DNA of 64,000 bases from CAXXOK01 sp963664595. Its GTDB lineage: Bacteria; Bacillota; Clostridia; Christensenellales; Aristaeellaceae. Positions 56,730 to 64,000 of the stretch are shown piece by piece. The position numbers were made by a program, and so were the translations under genes. Location: the NCBI GenBank assembly GCA_963664595.2, contig CAXXOK010000011.1:1-64000 (forward strand), read 5' to 3'. Each line of letters begins with the position of its first letter. Within the stretch, counting starts at the first letter, position 1. Below the pieces are notes generated by a model. It was not told where the DNA came from, did no database searches, and saw only the letters and a program-made list of their open reading frames with translations.

Positions 56730-56887
56730 AAAACAAAAGGAGCAGGCCGCCGCGCCCGGCAGCCCAGCCGCGGCCTGCTGCGTACCATACGGCAAGAGAA
56801 TGCCAGGAAACCGGTTTGTAAACCAGTATTCACAGCCTGCGATTGTTGAACCCCATGAACCGACCCCCGCCAAAGGAGAGGATTTTG

Positions 56888-57547
56888 ATGAATATGCATT
56901 ACCTGAACAAAGGCCACTGCCTGCTTTTTGTGCTCCTTCTGTGTTTTGTCCCGTATGCCGCCGGTACGGCGGCCCCCGCTGCACCGCCGGATATCCTGCA
57001 GACCTATCAGGACGTCCTGCTCGGCAAAGCCCCCTACATCCAATGCAATCTGTACGACGGACTGACGCAGGAGGCCGCCTTCACAGATGAGATCGCCTCC
57101 TGGTATGGCTACCTGTTTGATCCCCCGTTTACGTACGTTTCGTTCTCCGTTACCGATCTGGATTCGGACGGCAGTCCGGAGCTTTTGCTGGCGCTTTCGG
57201 AGGATTTCGGCTATGAACTGCTGCGCTATCAGGACGGCCGGGTGTACGGGTTTCCGTTCTTCGCCCGTGCGATGGAAGCCGTAACGGCGGACGGCGAAAT
57301 ACACGCCTCCAGCGGAGCGGAGAACTTCGGCTGGTACCGCGCCATCTTCAACGGCGACACGATGCAGACGGACATCATTTGCTGGAAGGACGATGAGGAA
57401 TCCCCCGCCTTCCATTACCAAATCGGCGGCGCGGAAGGAACCGAGGCGGATTTCAACGCGCTTAATAATGCCTTATTGAGCAAGGAGACCATTGGCTGGA
57501 CGGACTACACGCCAGAAAACATCGGCAGTCTCACATCCGGGCTGTAG
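56888..57547 (+). CDS. Secreted protein with an Asp-rich loop
   Basis: A 219-residue exported protein (signal peptide in LLFVLLLCFVPYAAGTAA). The segment FSVTDLDSDGSPELLLALSE is an Asp-x-Asp-x-Asp-Gly loop of the kind found in FG-GAP/VCBS and EF-hand-like calcium sites, followed by a beta-rich part (YQDGRVYGFPF). It may be distantly related to the product at 48497. AAAGGAGAG precedes ATG 56888; a second ATG at 56894 is an alternative. Confidence 0.65.
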   Translation: MNMHYLNKGHCLLFVLLLCFVPYAAGTAAPAAPPDILQTYQDVLLGKAPYIQCNLYDGLTQEAAFTDEIASWYGYLFDPPFTYVSFSVTDLDSDGSPELLLALSEDFGYELLRYQDGRVYGFPFFARAMEAVTADGEIHASSGAENFGWYRAIFNGDTMQTDIICWKDDEESPAFHYQIGGAEGTEADFNALNNALLSKETIGWTDYTPENIGSLTSGL

Positions 57548-57615
57548 CGCCGTGGGATAATCATGCCCGGTTTCCACTGCCTTTACTTTCCTTTGGCATC
57601 GATAAAATACACCCA

Positions 57616-57641
57616 GTATCGGCTATGATACAGTGCGTAGT
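57616..57641 (-). terminator. Distal copy of the duplicated hairpin (element copy 3)
   Basis: Read on the minus strand, CAC-TGTATC and GATAC-TGGGTG form an imperfect stem followed by TATTTTA, the terminator-like copy beyond the element. The 15 bases 57616-57630 recur at 57831-57845. Confidence 0.4.
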
Positions 57642-57821
57642 CTGTCAAAAAAGAAGGGTCCAGGGCTGAAAGTCCTGGTCAGGGTGCAGGGGTGAAACCC
57701 TTGCCGGGGATTGGGGTGGAATCCCAAAGGCTTGCGTTACAACAAAGGGGTAAGCGAGCGAACAGCGCCGAAGGCGCTATGATGCGAGCGGCAATAACGA
57801 CCCGAAGAGGTTCTTTGACAG
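57642..57821 (-). mobile_element. 180-bp terminal-inverted-repeat element, copy 3 (inverted)
   Basis: It is the inverse of copies 1 and 2: on the plus strand it begins CTGTCAAAAAAGAAG and ends GTTCTTTGACAG. Read on the minus strand it lies directly after the YcaO gene in the same orientation as that gene. A 15-base direct repeat (57616-57630 and 57831-57845) that forms part of an imperfect hairpin brackets it. The duplication is shorter and more diverged than for copies 1 and 2, suggesting an older insertion. Confidence 0.6.
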
Positions 57822-57874
57822 GCTGACCCTGTATCGGCTATGATATAGGGCTTTCGTTATGTACCATTCTTCGG

Positions 57875-59536
57875 TCATTCCTTGAAAATCCGCTGCGCAA
57901 GGGCTTCCGCCTGGGGATATGCGCATTGCCCGGCGAACGCGCACGCCCCGCACGCGGGGCACACGGGCCAGTCCTTGGGGGAAAACAGCGACGCAGGCTC
58001 AGCCAGGCTGCGGAAGCAGCGTTCCGCCAGCACAGGGCCAAAGGGCCGGGCCGCTTCCGCCGGGGAACGTCCGTCGGCCAGATCCCGCCAGAAGTCCGTC
58101 AGTGCTTCCAAAAACCGCCTTGGCGAGCTCTGGGATTCCTCTGTGGCCAGATACGCCGTCATCGCGTCAGCGGCGCGGGCATAGCGCTTCGCCGTGCCAA
58201 GCAACAGGGGCAGCAGCGCACCGCGCAGGGGCGCACCTGCGGGCAGGGGACGCTCGCTCAGCCAGCGGAGCGGTTCCGGGTCTATGGAAGCTGCCGAAGG
58301 CCGCGCATCCACTGCCGCCGACACCAGCGCTTCCAGCGCCTCGCCCGTCGCCTTTGGCAGACAACAGACCGTTTCACGGTGCCTGCCCAGCCGCGACCGC
58401 AGCAAGAACTCCTGCCGGGTCATGGTAAAGTTCAGGTCAGTTTCCGACGCGCCCGGCATATACACCTCGTACGCCGGATACCCCAGATGGGAGCAATCCC
58501 GGCTGTACAGGGTTCCGCCGTACTGTGACACGGTGCCGAGATAGTACCGGAGCGCCTGCGCCGCATTCTCAAACGGCGGAGCGGCAAAGCCCGTGAAGGG
58601 GTACAGCGGATTGCCCCCAAAAACGCTGTCCGGCCAGGGCCCGTCCGGCGACGGCAGCGAATGATGGTACGCCTGTTCAACCTGCCGCTTGTCCTGAAGA
58701 TCCAGCGAGCCCGGCTTGTGAAATCTCCGCCGCACCGCGTCCTCTCCGCCCTGCAGCAGCACGGCCAGGCTGCGTTCCAGCGCCAGTACGGGAGAAACAC
58801 CGGCCCCCGGGGCAAAGGCGCGGCTGCCGTCGGGCCGGGTCAGCGCCAGCCCAAGCACCGGAAATGCTTTGCCCAGCGAGCAATCACAAATGGTAAACGC
58901 GTATCCCAGCCCCCGTATGCGGCTGAGCACGTCCGTCCCTTCAAACAGGGCGGGCGGAACGGGGGGCGCGGTAAAGCAAAACTGGAATATTTTCCGGGTT
59001 GCATACTGCTCATAAATATCCATCAGGCCATGCAGCAAAGCTTCTTCCCGCGTATTGCCCGCGCACAAGCCCGTGACACCGCACAGCGCGCGCACCAGCC
59101 CGCGGGGCAGCAGCGCCTGTTTTCCTTCGCCCACGGTATACGGAACACAGCCGATGCTTTCGCCATAAATACCTTTTAAGAATTCCGCCAGCTCTTCCGG
59201 GTTCGCCGCCCCAAGCCCGGCCCTTAGGTTCGTCTGGCTGTCGCAGGCAAACGACTGCCAGGGTACGTTCACTTCATTCCCTGCGCGTAGGCCATCCACC
59301 GGCAGCAACGCCCCGCAGGATAAGTGGGCCATGAACTTCTGGTATATGGCTTCCAGCGTATCGCGGGGCCGCAGGCCGCAGGCTGCAACCGAAAATCCCG
59401 CGCCGAAAAACGGCGTATCCCCCAGGGACAGATCGCAGTGATAGGCTACGCCCCCGCCAAACGAAGCCTGAAACGTTTCCACGGTCAGGATATCCCGCTG
59501 CCAAAGCAGCGTCCGGATCCGTTCTACCGTATCCAA
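57875..59536 (-). CDS. YcaO-domain RiPP enzyme
   Basis: A 553-residue protein. A YcaO-type block starts near residue 150: GLCAGNTREEALLHGLMDIYEQYATRKI corresponds to the ATP-binding 'AGxTxEEAllhGlxExiER' region, with Asp in place of the first Glu. Later SRDCSHLGYPAYEVYMPGASETD is the second YcaO signature. The last 30 residues have CPACGACAFAGQC, a possible metal or Fe-S site. YcaO enzymes use ATP to activate peptide backbone amides and form azolines, thioamides or amidines. No E1-like or TfuA partner is visible. The start is TTG 59536, which is uncertain. It is 22 bases after the radical SAM gene. Confidence 0.82.
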   Translation of the reverse strand: MDTVERIRTLLWQRDILTVETFQASFGGGVAYHCDLSLGDTPFFGAGFSVAACGLRPRDTLEAIYQKFMAHLSCGALLPVDGLRAGNEVNVPWQSFACDSQTNLRAGLGAANPEELAEFLKGIYGESIGCVPYTVGEGKQALLPRGLVRALCGVTGLCAGNTREEALLHGLMDIYEQYATRKIFQFCFTAPPVPPALFEGTDVLSRIRGLGYAFTICDCSLGKAFPVLGLALTRPDGSRAFAPGAGVSPVLALERSLAVLLQGGEDAVRRRFHKPGSLDLQDKRQVEQAYHHSLPSPDGPWPDSVFGGNPLYPFTGFAAPPFENAAQALRYYLGTVSQYGGTLYSRDCSHLGYPAYEVYMPGASETDLNFTMTRQEFLLRSRLGRHRETVCCLPKATGEALEALVSAAVDARPSAASIDPEPLRWLSERPLPAGAPLRGALLPLLLGTAKRYARAADAMTAYLATEESQSSPRRFLEALTDFWRDLADGRSPAEAARPFGPVLAERCFRSLAEPASLFSPKDWPVCPACGACAFAGQCAYPQAEALAQRIFKE

Positions 59537-59558
59537 CGGCGAAAGCGGAGCGCTCCTC

Positions 59559-60941
59559 TCACTGGGCTTTTTGCTGATTGGTTTTGATGGTGTCGTACAA
59601 GCGCCTCCAATACCCTTTCTTGAAAAACACGCAGCTCATCCGGTCCGGTCCCATATAATCGTGCGACATCGCATAGCCCATGGCCCGGCAGCCGCCCATA
59701 CAGTAGCGCATATGCTCGCACTCTCGGCATTCGCTGTTTTCGTCCATCAGCCTTTGCTTGGAGATGCGGATCTTGTCCAGATAAGCGCTTTCGCGCAGAA
59801 GCGGCTCCAGCCCGCCCTGCGCAAGCACGTTGCCCAGGCTGATGCCATCCGTACCCAGCAGCGCGGAGATTTGGCTGCACGGCGTCAGCTCGCCATCAAA
59901 GCCGATAAACAGCTCATGGCAGATATCGGAGCACACCGGCGCTTCCGGCGCACAGGCGCCCGTGGGGCAACGGACCGGCAGGCAGTGAAAGCGGCCGATA
60001 TCCGCAAAATAGTGTACGAAGCTCCACACGATGAGGTCCATCCGGTAGCCCGTCCGCACATACCATGCCAGCAGGTCGAGCGCCGCATCATAATACGCTT
60101 CAAAGGACAGCGCGGAATTTTCCATCCGCTCCACCCAGCGGGGCGATTCCCCCGTGCGCATAATGCGCAGCTTATCCACGCCGAGGCTTGCCATCAGCTC
60201 CGTGGTTTCCCGCATTGTGTGAAGGTTTCCGGTATGCACGCACATTTGCGCCATCACAGGAAAACCGGCGGCCTTAAGCCTGCGGATGGCGTCCAGCGCC
60301 ATTTGCTCCGCATGGGGTACGCCGCGCATCCAGTCGTGCCAGCCAATCCCGTCGAAGCTGACGCGCATCAGGGGTTTTTGCCCAAGCGAGGTCATCAGCG
60401 AAAGCGTTTCATCCGGTATCATGCTGCCGTTGGTCGTTATGTTTTCCAGCACCAGCCCGCGCGCCGCAATGGCCCTGAGCAGGTCGTCAAAATCCCTGCG
60501 GAGAAACGGCTCGCCGCCGGTAAGGCTGATCCTCGTAATGCCGCAGCGCACAAACGAATCCAGCATCTGTTCCAGCTGCGCCATGGTAAATTCGCTCCGG
60601 TGAACGCCGTTGTCCTTTGCCATAAAGCAATGGCGGCAGTTGTAGTTGCACCGGCCGGTTACCGCAACGTTCACCGAACGGAAATGCGCGGCGTGATAGC
60701 CTGCCGGCCGCAGATCGTCCGCCGTTTCATCGGGTACGTCGTATGCTTTCACCCATCCGCATTCCTGCAGCGCCGCCAGCTGACCGCCGCCCGGTATGGG
60801 CGTTTTGCCGTCGCAGCACTTCAGCAGATGGAAGGTCGCGTCACTCAGCTGGAATGTGCGGCCGTCGGATTCCCTGAACAAAGCATAGGGCATGTCCAAC
60901 CAGCTGCGGAGCGTGTAACCCTGTTGAAGCTTCCAATACAT
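59559..60941 (-). CDS. Radical SAM/SPASM RiPP maturase 1
   Basis: A 460-residue enzyme. An N-terminal part of about 90 residues (FQLSDATFHLLKCCDGKTP) resembles a peptide-recognition (PqqD/RRE-like) domain. The radical SAM cluster motif CNYNCRHC has its cysteines at 98, 102 and 105; ITRISLTGGEPFLRRDF is the SAM-binding GGEP region. The C-terminal SPASM domain has cysteines in CPTGACAPEAPVCSDIC, LTPCSQ, CRECEHMRYCMGGC and MSCVFF for two auxiliary clusters. It could form a thioether or C-C crosslink in the precursor peptide. AGGAGGCACAAG precedes ATG 60941. It is divergent from the precursor gene. Confidence 0.9.
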   Translation of the reverse strand: MYWKLQQGYTLRSWLDMPYALFRESDGRTFQLSDATFHLLKCCDGKTPIPGGGQLAALQECGWVKAYDVPDETADDLRPAGYHAAHFRSVNVAVTGRCNYNCRHCFMAKDNGVHRSEFTMAQLEQMLDSFVRCGITRISLTGGEPFLRRDFDDLLRAIAARGLVLENITTNGSMIPDETLSLMTSLGQKPLMRVSFDGIGWHDWMRGVPHAEQMALDAIRRLKAAGFPVMAQMCVHTGNLHTMRETTELMASLGVDKLRIMRTGESPRWVERMENSALSFEAYYDAALDLLAWYVRTGYRMDLIVWSFVHYFADIGRFHCLPVRCPTGACAPEAPVCSDICHELFIGFDGELTPCSQISALLGTDGISLGNVLAQGGLEPLLRESAYLDKIRISKQRLMDENSECRECEHMRYCMGGCRAMGYAMSHDYMGPDRMSCVFFKKGYWRRLYDTIKTNQQKAQ

Positions 60942-61050
60942 CTTGTGCCTCCTAAAAAGCCGCGATTTGCCTTTTGCATGGTGTACAGGGGTACCCGGCT
61001 GCGAAATCGCCGGAAACAATGCAGGAAAGTGTGAATAAACAATTATTTAG

Positions 61051-61079
61051 TTGCATCCAATGTTTACTTATACTATACT
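61051..61079 (+). promoter_or_regulatory. Promoter of the RiPP precursor operon
   Basis: TTGCAT (61051-61056) and TATACT (61074-61079) have a 17-base spacer in an AT-rich stretch between the divergent RiPP genes. The leader is about 55 bases. Confidence 0.65.
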
Positions 61080-61138
61080 ATAAGTAATCGACACAATTCA
61101 ACACAAATTCATAAACGATCCATGAAGGAGGAACCATC

Positions 61139-61444
61139 ATGAGCAAGGCGCAATTCGATGCTTTCTACAAGAAAGTCGGCGAGGACGAAGCTTTGAAAAA
61201 CAAGCTGATGGCGCTGAAGGGGCCCAGCAAGGACGTGCAGGCGAAAGTAGTTCAGCTTGCCAAAGACGAAGGGTACGATGTGGAACCCGCCGACTTCAAA
61301 GGCGCGTTCGTCAAGGATGGCGAGCTGGATGACGCGGCTGTAGCGCAGGTTGCGGGCGGATGCAGCGGCAACAACTCCGGCTGCACATCGGTCTGCGGCA
61401 CCATCTGCAGCGACAATCTGGGTATTTACAACGGCCAGCAGTAA
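61139..61444 (+). CDS. Nif11-type RiPP precursor peptide
   Basis: A 101-residue precursor. The leader (residues 1-74) is of the Nif11-like type (SKAQFDAFYKKVGEDEALK, then VQAKVVQLAKDEGYDV) and ends in ELDDAAVAQVAGG, a double-glycine cleavage site at 73-74. The 27-residue core starts with Cys 75 and has cysteines at 75, 82, 86 and 90 (spacing C-x6-C-x3-C-x3-C) among Gly, Ser, Thr and Asn, and then SDNLGIYNGQQ. This is the probable substrate of the three radical SAM enzymes and the YcaO enzyme. AAGGAGG precedes ATG 61139. The radical SAM gene follows three bases after its stop. Confidence 0.9.
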   Translation: MSKAQFDAFYKKVGEDEALKNKLMALKGPSKDVQAKVVQLAKDEGYDVEPADFKGAFVKDGELDDAAVAQVAGGCSGNNSGCTSVCGTICSDNLGIYNGQQ

Positions 61445-61447
61445 TCC

Positions 61448-62791
61448 ATGACCGCATGTTTTGCCCGGCAGACAAAAGGCTGGGCTGTATTGCCTGATGC
61501 TTCCGCCATCAGGCAATATGGTATGAGCGCAGAAAAGACGTATGCCCTTTCTGAGGATGAGTTATACGTCTTTTCCATGTGCGATGGAAACCACGATTTT
61601 GCAAGCGTTGCTTTCCTGCCCCGGCACCGGGCCGCACTCAAACGCCTGGTTGGACTGGGCGCGGTATGGATCTGCCCGAAGGGCTTCTCTCTTGCTGCGC
61701 CGATGATCCGCAGCGTGCTATGGGCCATAACGGGCAAATGCAACATGAAATGCCGCCACTGCTATATGAGCGCGCCCGCCGGGCAAGCCGAGCTGCCGTT
61801 TTCGGCCATGGAGCATATTCTGGATGCGCTGTGCGCCGGAGGGGTTACGCAGGTGCAGTTCACCGGCGGCGAGCCCTTAATGCGGCGCGATCTGTTTGCG
61901 CTGCACGACGCGCTTGCCGAACGGGGCATTATTCTTTCGTCCCTCTATACCAACGCGACGCTTGTAGACGACCGGTTTTTATATCGCATACGGGAAGCGG
62001 GGATGGCTCCCCGGTTTTTTGTCAGCTTTGATGGAATCGGCGCACACGATGCGATGCGCGGCGTGCCCGGCGCGCAGGAAATGGCCCTGCGCGGAATCCG
62101 CGCTTTGGTGGACGGCGGATACAAGGTAACCGTTACCACAACGGTGGACGAGGGCACCCTTCCCTCGCTGGCCGCCACCTATGACGTGATGCGTGCCCTG
62201 GGCGTAGACGCCTGGGGCATGGCAAGGCCGCTGGCGGCGGGATGCGGCAAAAGCCTGTCCCGGGTCAGCGATCAGCGCATCGCGGATGCCTGCGAGGAAA
62301 TTCTTGGCAAATGGCGGCACGACGGCGAACCGTTTACGCTGGCGCTGGAAGCTTTCTTTTCCCAATCCGTACCACCAAAGCCGCCGTCCGCAAAGCCGCC
62401 GTCCGCAAAGCCGCCGTTCAGCCCGCAGCAGTTTGCCTGCGCATGCTGCCAAACCCGGCTGTATGTTTCGCAGGAAGGCATTCTGATGCCGTGCGCATGC
62501 TATGAGGATACCGAGTATTACGCACAATTTCCAAACCTTGCAACGGCAACCTGGGCGGAAGCCTGGGATAATGCCACGCTCCAGCACATCCGCGGCATCA
62601 CCATCGCCGATGTGCTGGCCGCCAATCCCGGCTGCGCAGCCTGTGAGCATCTACCGGAGTGCGCCATGGGCTGCCGCATGAACGCGCTGCTCGCGGGCAA
62701 CGGCCTGACGGGCCGCGATGAAATGGTATGCGGCCTTTTGCAAAGCGGCTTGAAAGCGCATTTCACGGCAATCGGAGGCAGAAAAGCATGA
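61448..62791 (+). CDS. Radical SAM/SPASM RiPP maturase 2
   Basis: A 447-residue enzyme. The cluster motif CNMKCRHC has cysteines at 98, 102 and 105, the same positions as in the divergently encoded maturase 1. The N-terminal 90 residues contain LYVFSMCDGNHDFASVAF, a probable recognition domain. VTQVQFTGGEPLMRRDL is the GGEP region. The SPASM cysteines are in CACCQTRLYVSQEGILMPCAC, CAACEHLPECAMGC and MVCGLL. A Pro-Ser-Ala-Lys repeat (SVPPKPPSAKPPSAKPP) forms a linker before the SPASM domain, made by a 15-base DNA repeat. It has no own ribosome-binding site and depends on coupling to the precursor. Confidence 0.92.
   Translation: MTACFARQTKGWAVLPDASAIRQYGMSAEKTYALSEDELYVFSMCDGNHDFASVAFLPRHRAALKRLVGLGAVWICPKGFSLAAPMIRSVLWAITGKCNMKCRHCYMSAPAGQAELPFSAMEHILDALCAGGVTQVQFTGGEPLMRRDLFALHDALAERGIILSSLYTNATLVDDRFLYRIREAGMAPRFFVSFDGIGAHDAMRGVPGAQEMALRGIRALVDGGYKVTVTTTVDEGTLPSLAATYDVMRALGVDAWGMARPLAAGCGKSLSRVSDQRIADACEEILGKWRHDGEPFTLALEAFFSQSVPPKPPSAKPPSAKPPFSPQQFACACCQTRLYVSQEGILMPCACYEDTEYYAQFPNLATATWAEAWDNATLQHIRGITIADVLAANPGCAACEHLPECAMGCRMNALLAGNGLTGRDEMVCGLLQSGLKAHFTAIGGRKA
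62387..62425 (+). repeat. 15-bp tandem repeat in the radical SAM linker
   Basis: The unit AAGCCGCCGTCCGCA occurs about two and a half times in a row. Each 15-base unit adds the five residues K-P-P-S-A, so changes in copy number keep the frame. It lies between the radical SAM core and SPASM domain of maturase 2. Confidence 0.75.
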
Positions 62792-64000
62792 ACGACCCGT
62801 GCCTGTACATCCTGAACGGCGACTGGCAGCTGCGCGGCTATGCCGATGGCGTCAACATGGCCTATAACTGGGTAACCGGGGCCAAACGGTTTCTCAACGA
62901 CGCGATGCTGACGGCTGCGCAGATGTGCGATGGTCGGACCGATTTTGCCTCCCCCGCCCTGCCGACAATTTACCGCAGGCTCGCCGCCCTTCTGGCGGAG
63001 GAGGGCATTGCGCAGCCCTGCGGGGCTGGCCGGAGCCTGATGGAGGGCCAGGCGTACCGAAAGGCAAAAAACGTATACATCGCCAGCCTGCTGTTTTCCA
63101 TCACCAATCATTGCAACTTCCGCTGTCTGCACTGCTATGTGGACGCGCCCACGGGGCGTTACGGCGAGCTGCCGATGGAAAAGCTGACGCTGCTGCTGGA
63201 TCAGTTTGCGGAAGCCAACGTGCCCAACATTGCCCTGACCGGCGGGGAACCGTTTATCCGGAAGGATTTGCAGCAGTTTCTGTTCGGCCTGCGGGACAGG
63301 CGCATCGGGTTTTCCGAGGTATTCACCAACGCGTCCTTGCTGACCGACGAGGTGCTGGACCAGGTGGAAGAGGCCGGATTTCATCCCAGCTTCAAGGTGA
63401 GCTTCGACTGCGTCGGCAGCCACGACCATATGCGGGGCGTGCAAGGCGCGGAGGAAAGCACGCTGCGCGGAATCCGCCTGCTGCTGCGGCGTGGATATCC
63501 CGTAACAATCATCACCACCATCGACAATCAGGTGTTATTGAATCTGAACGCCACGCTTGATCTGCTGGCGGAGCTTGGCGTAAGCAGCTGGCGCATGGCC
63601 CCCCCGATCGAGATCGGCGCATGGCGCGGAGCCGGATCCAAAGTGGAGATTGATCCCCTTGTGGCCGGGTTTAAGGAGATCCTCCGGCGCTGGGACGCTC
63701 TGGGCCGTCCGTTTAAGCTTGCGCTGTGGAAATTCGGGGAATTTGAACCGCACGGCCCCCTCCGCCGCGAAAACGCCCGTACCGTAACCGACGACAGCTA
63801 CGATTGCCCCAACACCCATGCCATACCCTATGTTAAACCGGACGGCGTTGTGGTGCCCTGCGCCAGCTACACGGAAAACGCGCTGCTTGCCCAAATGCCA
63901 AACCTGTTGCAAACGCCGCTGTGCGAGGCATGGAACGACCCTGTTCTTCGCCGCATCGGCGATTTGAAAAAAGGCGAGGTGCGCGCGTACAATGCCGCCT
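62788..64000 (+). CDS. Radical SAM/SPASM RiPP maturase 3 (partial, runs off the window)
   Basis: The frame is open from ATG 62788 (GGAGGCAGAAAAGC upstream) to the end, 404 codons. The cluster motif CNFRCLHC has cysteines at 109, 113 and 116; PNIALTGGEPFIRKDL is the GGEP region; FDCVGSHDHMRGVQGAEE matches FDGIGAHDAMRGVPGAQE of maturase 2. The N-terminal part has AAQMCDGRTDFASPAL, the same recognition-like motif. The start of the SPASM domain (CPNTHAIPYVKPDGVVVPCASY) is present; the last cysteines lie beyond the window. It overlaps the preceding stop by four bases, so all three plus-strand genes are one operon. Confidence 0.92.
   Translation, partial: MNDPCLYILNGDWQLRGYADGVNMAYNWVTGAKRFLNDAMLTAAQMCDGRTDFASPALPTIYRRLAALLAEEGIAQPCGAGRSLMEGQAYRKAKNVYIASLLFSITNHCNFRCLHCYVDAPTGRYGELPMEKLTLLLDQFAEANVPNIALTGGEPFIRKDLQQFLFGLRDRRIGFSEVFTNASLLTDEVLDQVEEAGFHPSFKVSFDCVGSHDHMRGVQGAEESTLRGIRLLLRRGYPVTIITTIDNQVLLNLNATLDLLAELGVSSWRMAPPIEIGAWRGAGSKVEIDPLVAGFKEILRRWDALGRPFKLALWKFGEFEPHGPLRRENARTVTDDSYDCPNTHAIPYVKPDGVVVPCASYTENALLAQMPNLLQTPLCEAWNDPVLRRIGDLKKGEVRAYNAA

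Noticed and set aside
59571..61034. 487-codon plus-strand open frame opposite radical SAM maturase 1
   Set aside because: The minus strand has the CxxxCxxC, GGEP and SPASM motifs; the plus frame has no recognisable feature.

Overview
The window is a chimera. Bases 1 to about 2,770 look like an aquatic gammaproteobacterium: a secretion signal resembling a 7TMR-DISMED2 sensor, a medium/long-chain acyl-CoA ligase, a DUF6314 protein and the start of an EamA transporter. From about 2,780 to the end the DNA is one GC-rich Bacillota genome, probably an uncultured gut-type Clostridia. This is inferred from apgM-type phosphoglycerate mutase, BlaI/M56, YitT, strong AGGAGG ribosome-binding sites, sigma-A promoters and many exported proteins of unknown function. 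Genes are cut on both sides of the junction, so it is most likely an assembly join.

Layout of the Bacillota part. 2.8-15.7 kb: FAD oxidoreductase/HAD pair, apgM, murG-glmM, an RluA-type pseudouridine synthase, an SH3b protein, and a BlaI/M56 regulatory pair. 15.8-16.1 kb: tRNA-Arg(TCT), tRNA-His(GTG) and tRNA-Gln(TTG) behind a TTGACA-N17-TAATAT promoter. 16.4-21.2 kb: a four-gene Gld-like ABC exporter operon (ATPase, permease, GldG-like, DUF4340-like) broken by about 40 one-base insertions that nearly all lengthen a short homopolymer run; this looks like unpolished sequence rather than decay. 21.5-26.2 kb: an ECF sigma/anti-sigma pair and tex. 26.2-27.5 kb: an AT-rich island with two orphan ORFs in one frame split by a TGA. 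27.5-38.4 kb: YjbQ, a DEAD-box helicase behind an attenuator-like leader, an exported phosphatidylserine-decarboxylase-like lipoprotein beside a C69 peptidase, a serine hydrolase, a DJ-1 protein, and a TetR-controlled ABC exporter. 38.6-42.6 kb: an EAL phosphodiesterase and rfbF-rfbG. 42.6-48.4 kb: a second ECF sigma/anti-sigma pair followed by five tandem paralogues of an unrecognised secreted family; the sigma gene and the array carry the same promoter-like element (TGTAACGTTT-N14-CATA). 48.5-57.5 kb: secreted proteins, OsmC, a GH51 arabinofuranosidase with an ArsR-like regulator, a DUF2202 protein, NudC and YitT.

57.9-64.0 kb is a RiPP biosynthetic locus. A Nif11-type precursor with a GG site and a four-cysteine core is followed by two radical SAM/SPASM enzymes; divergently transcribed are a third radical SAM/SPASM enzyme and a YcaO enzyme. 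The combination suggests a peptide carrying both radical-installed crosslinks and a YcaO backbone change. Export genes are not visible and the last enzyme runs off the window.

Three copies of a 178-180 bp element with CTGTCAAA.../...TTTGACAG-type ends lie at 21.3, 50.0 and 57.7 kb. Each sits directly after a gene in that gene's orientation, and each is bracketed by direct repeats (15-32 bp) that are themselves terminator-like hairpins. This is the most unusual non-coding feature of the window.
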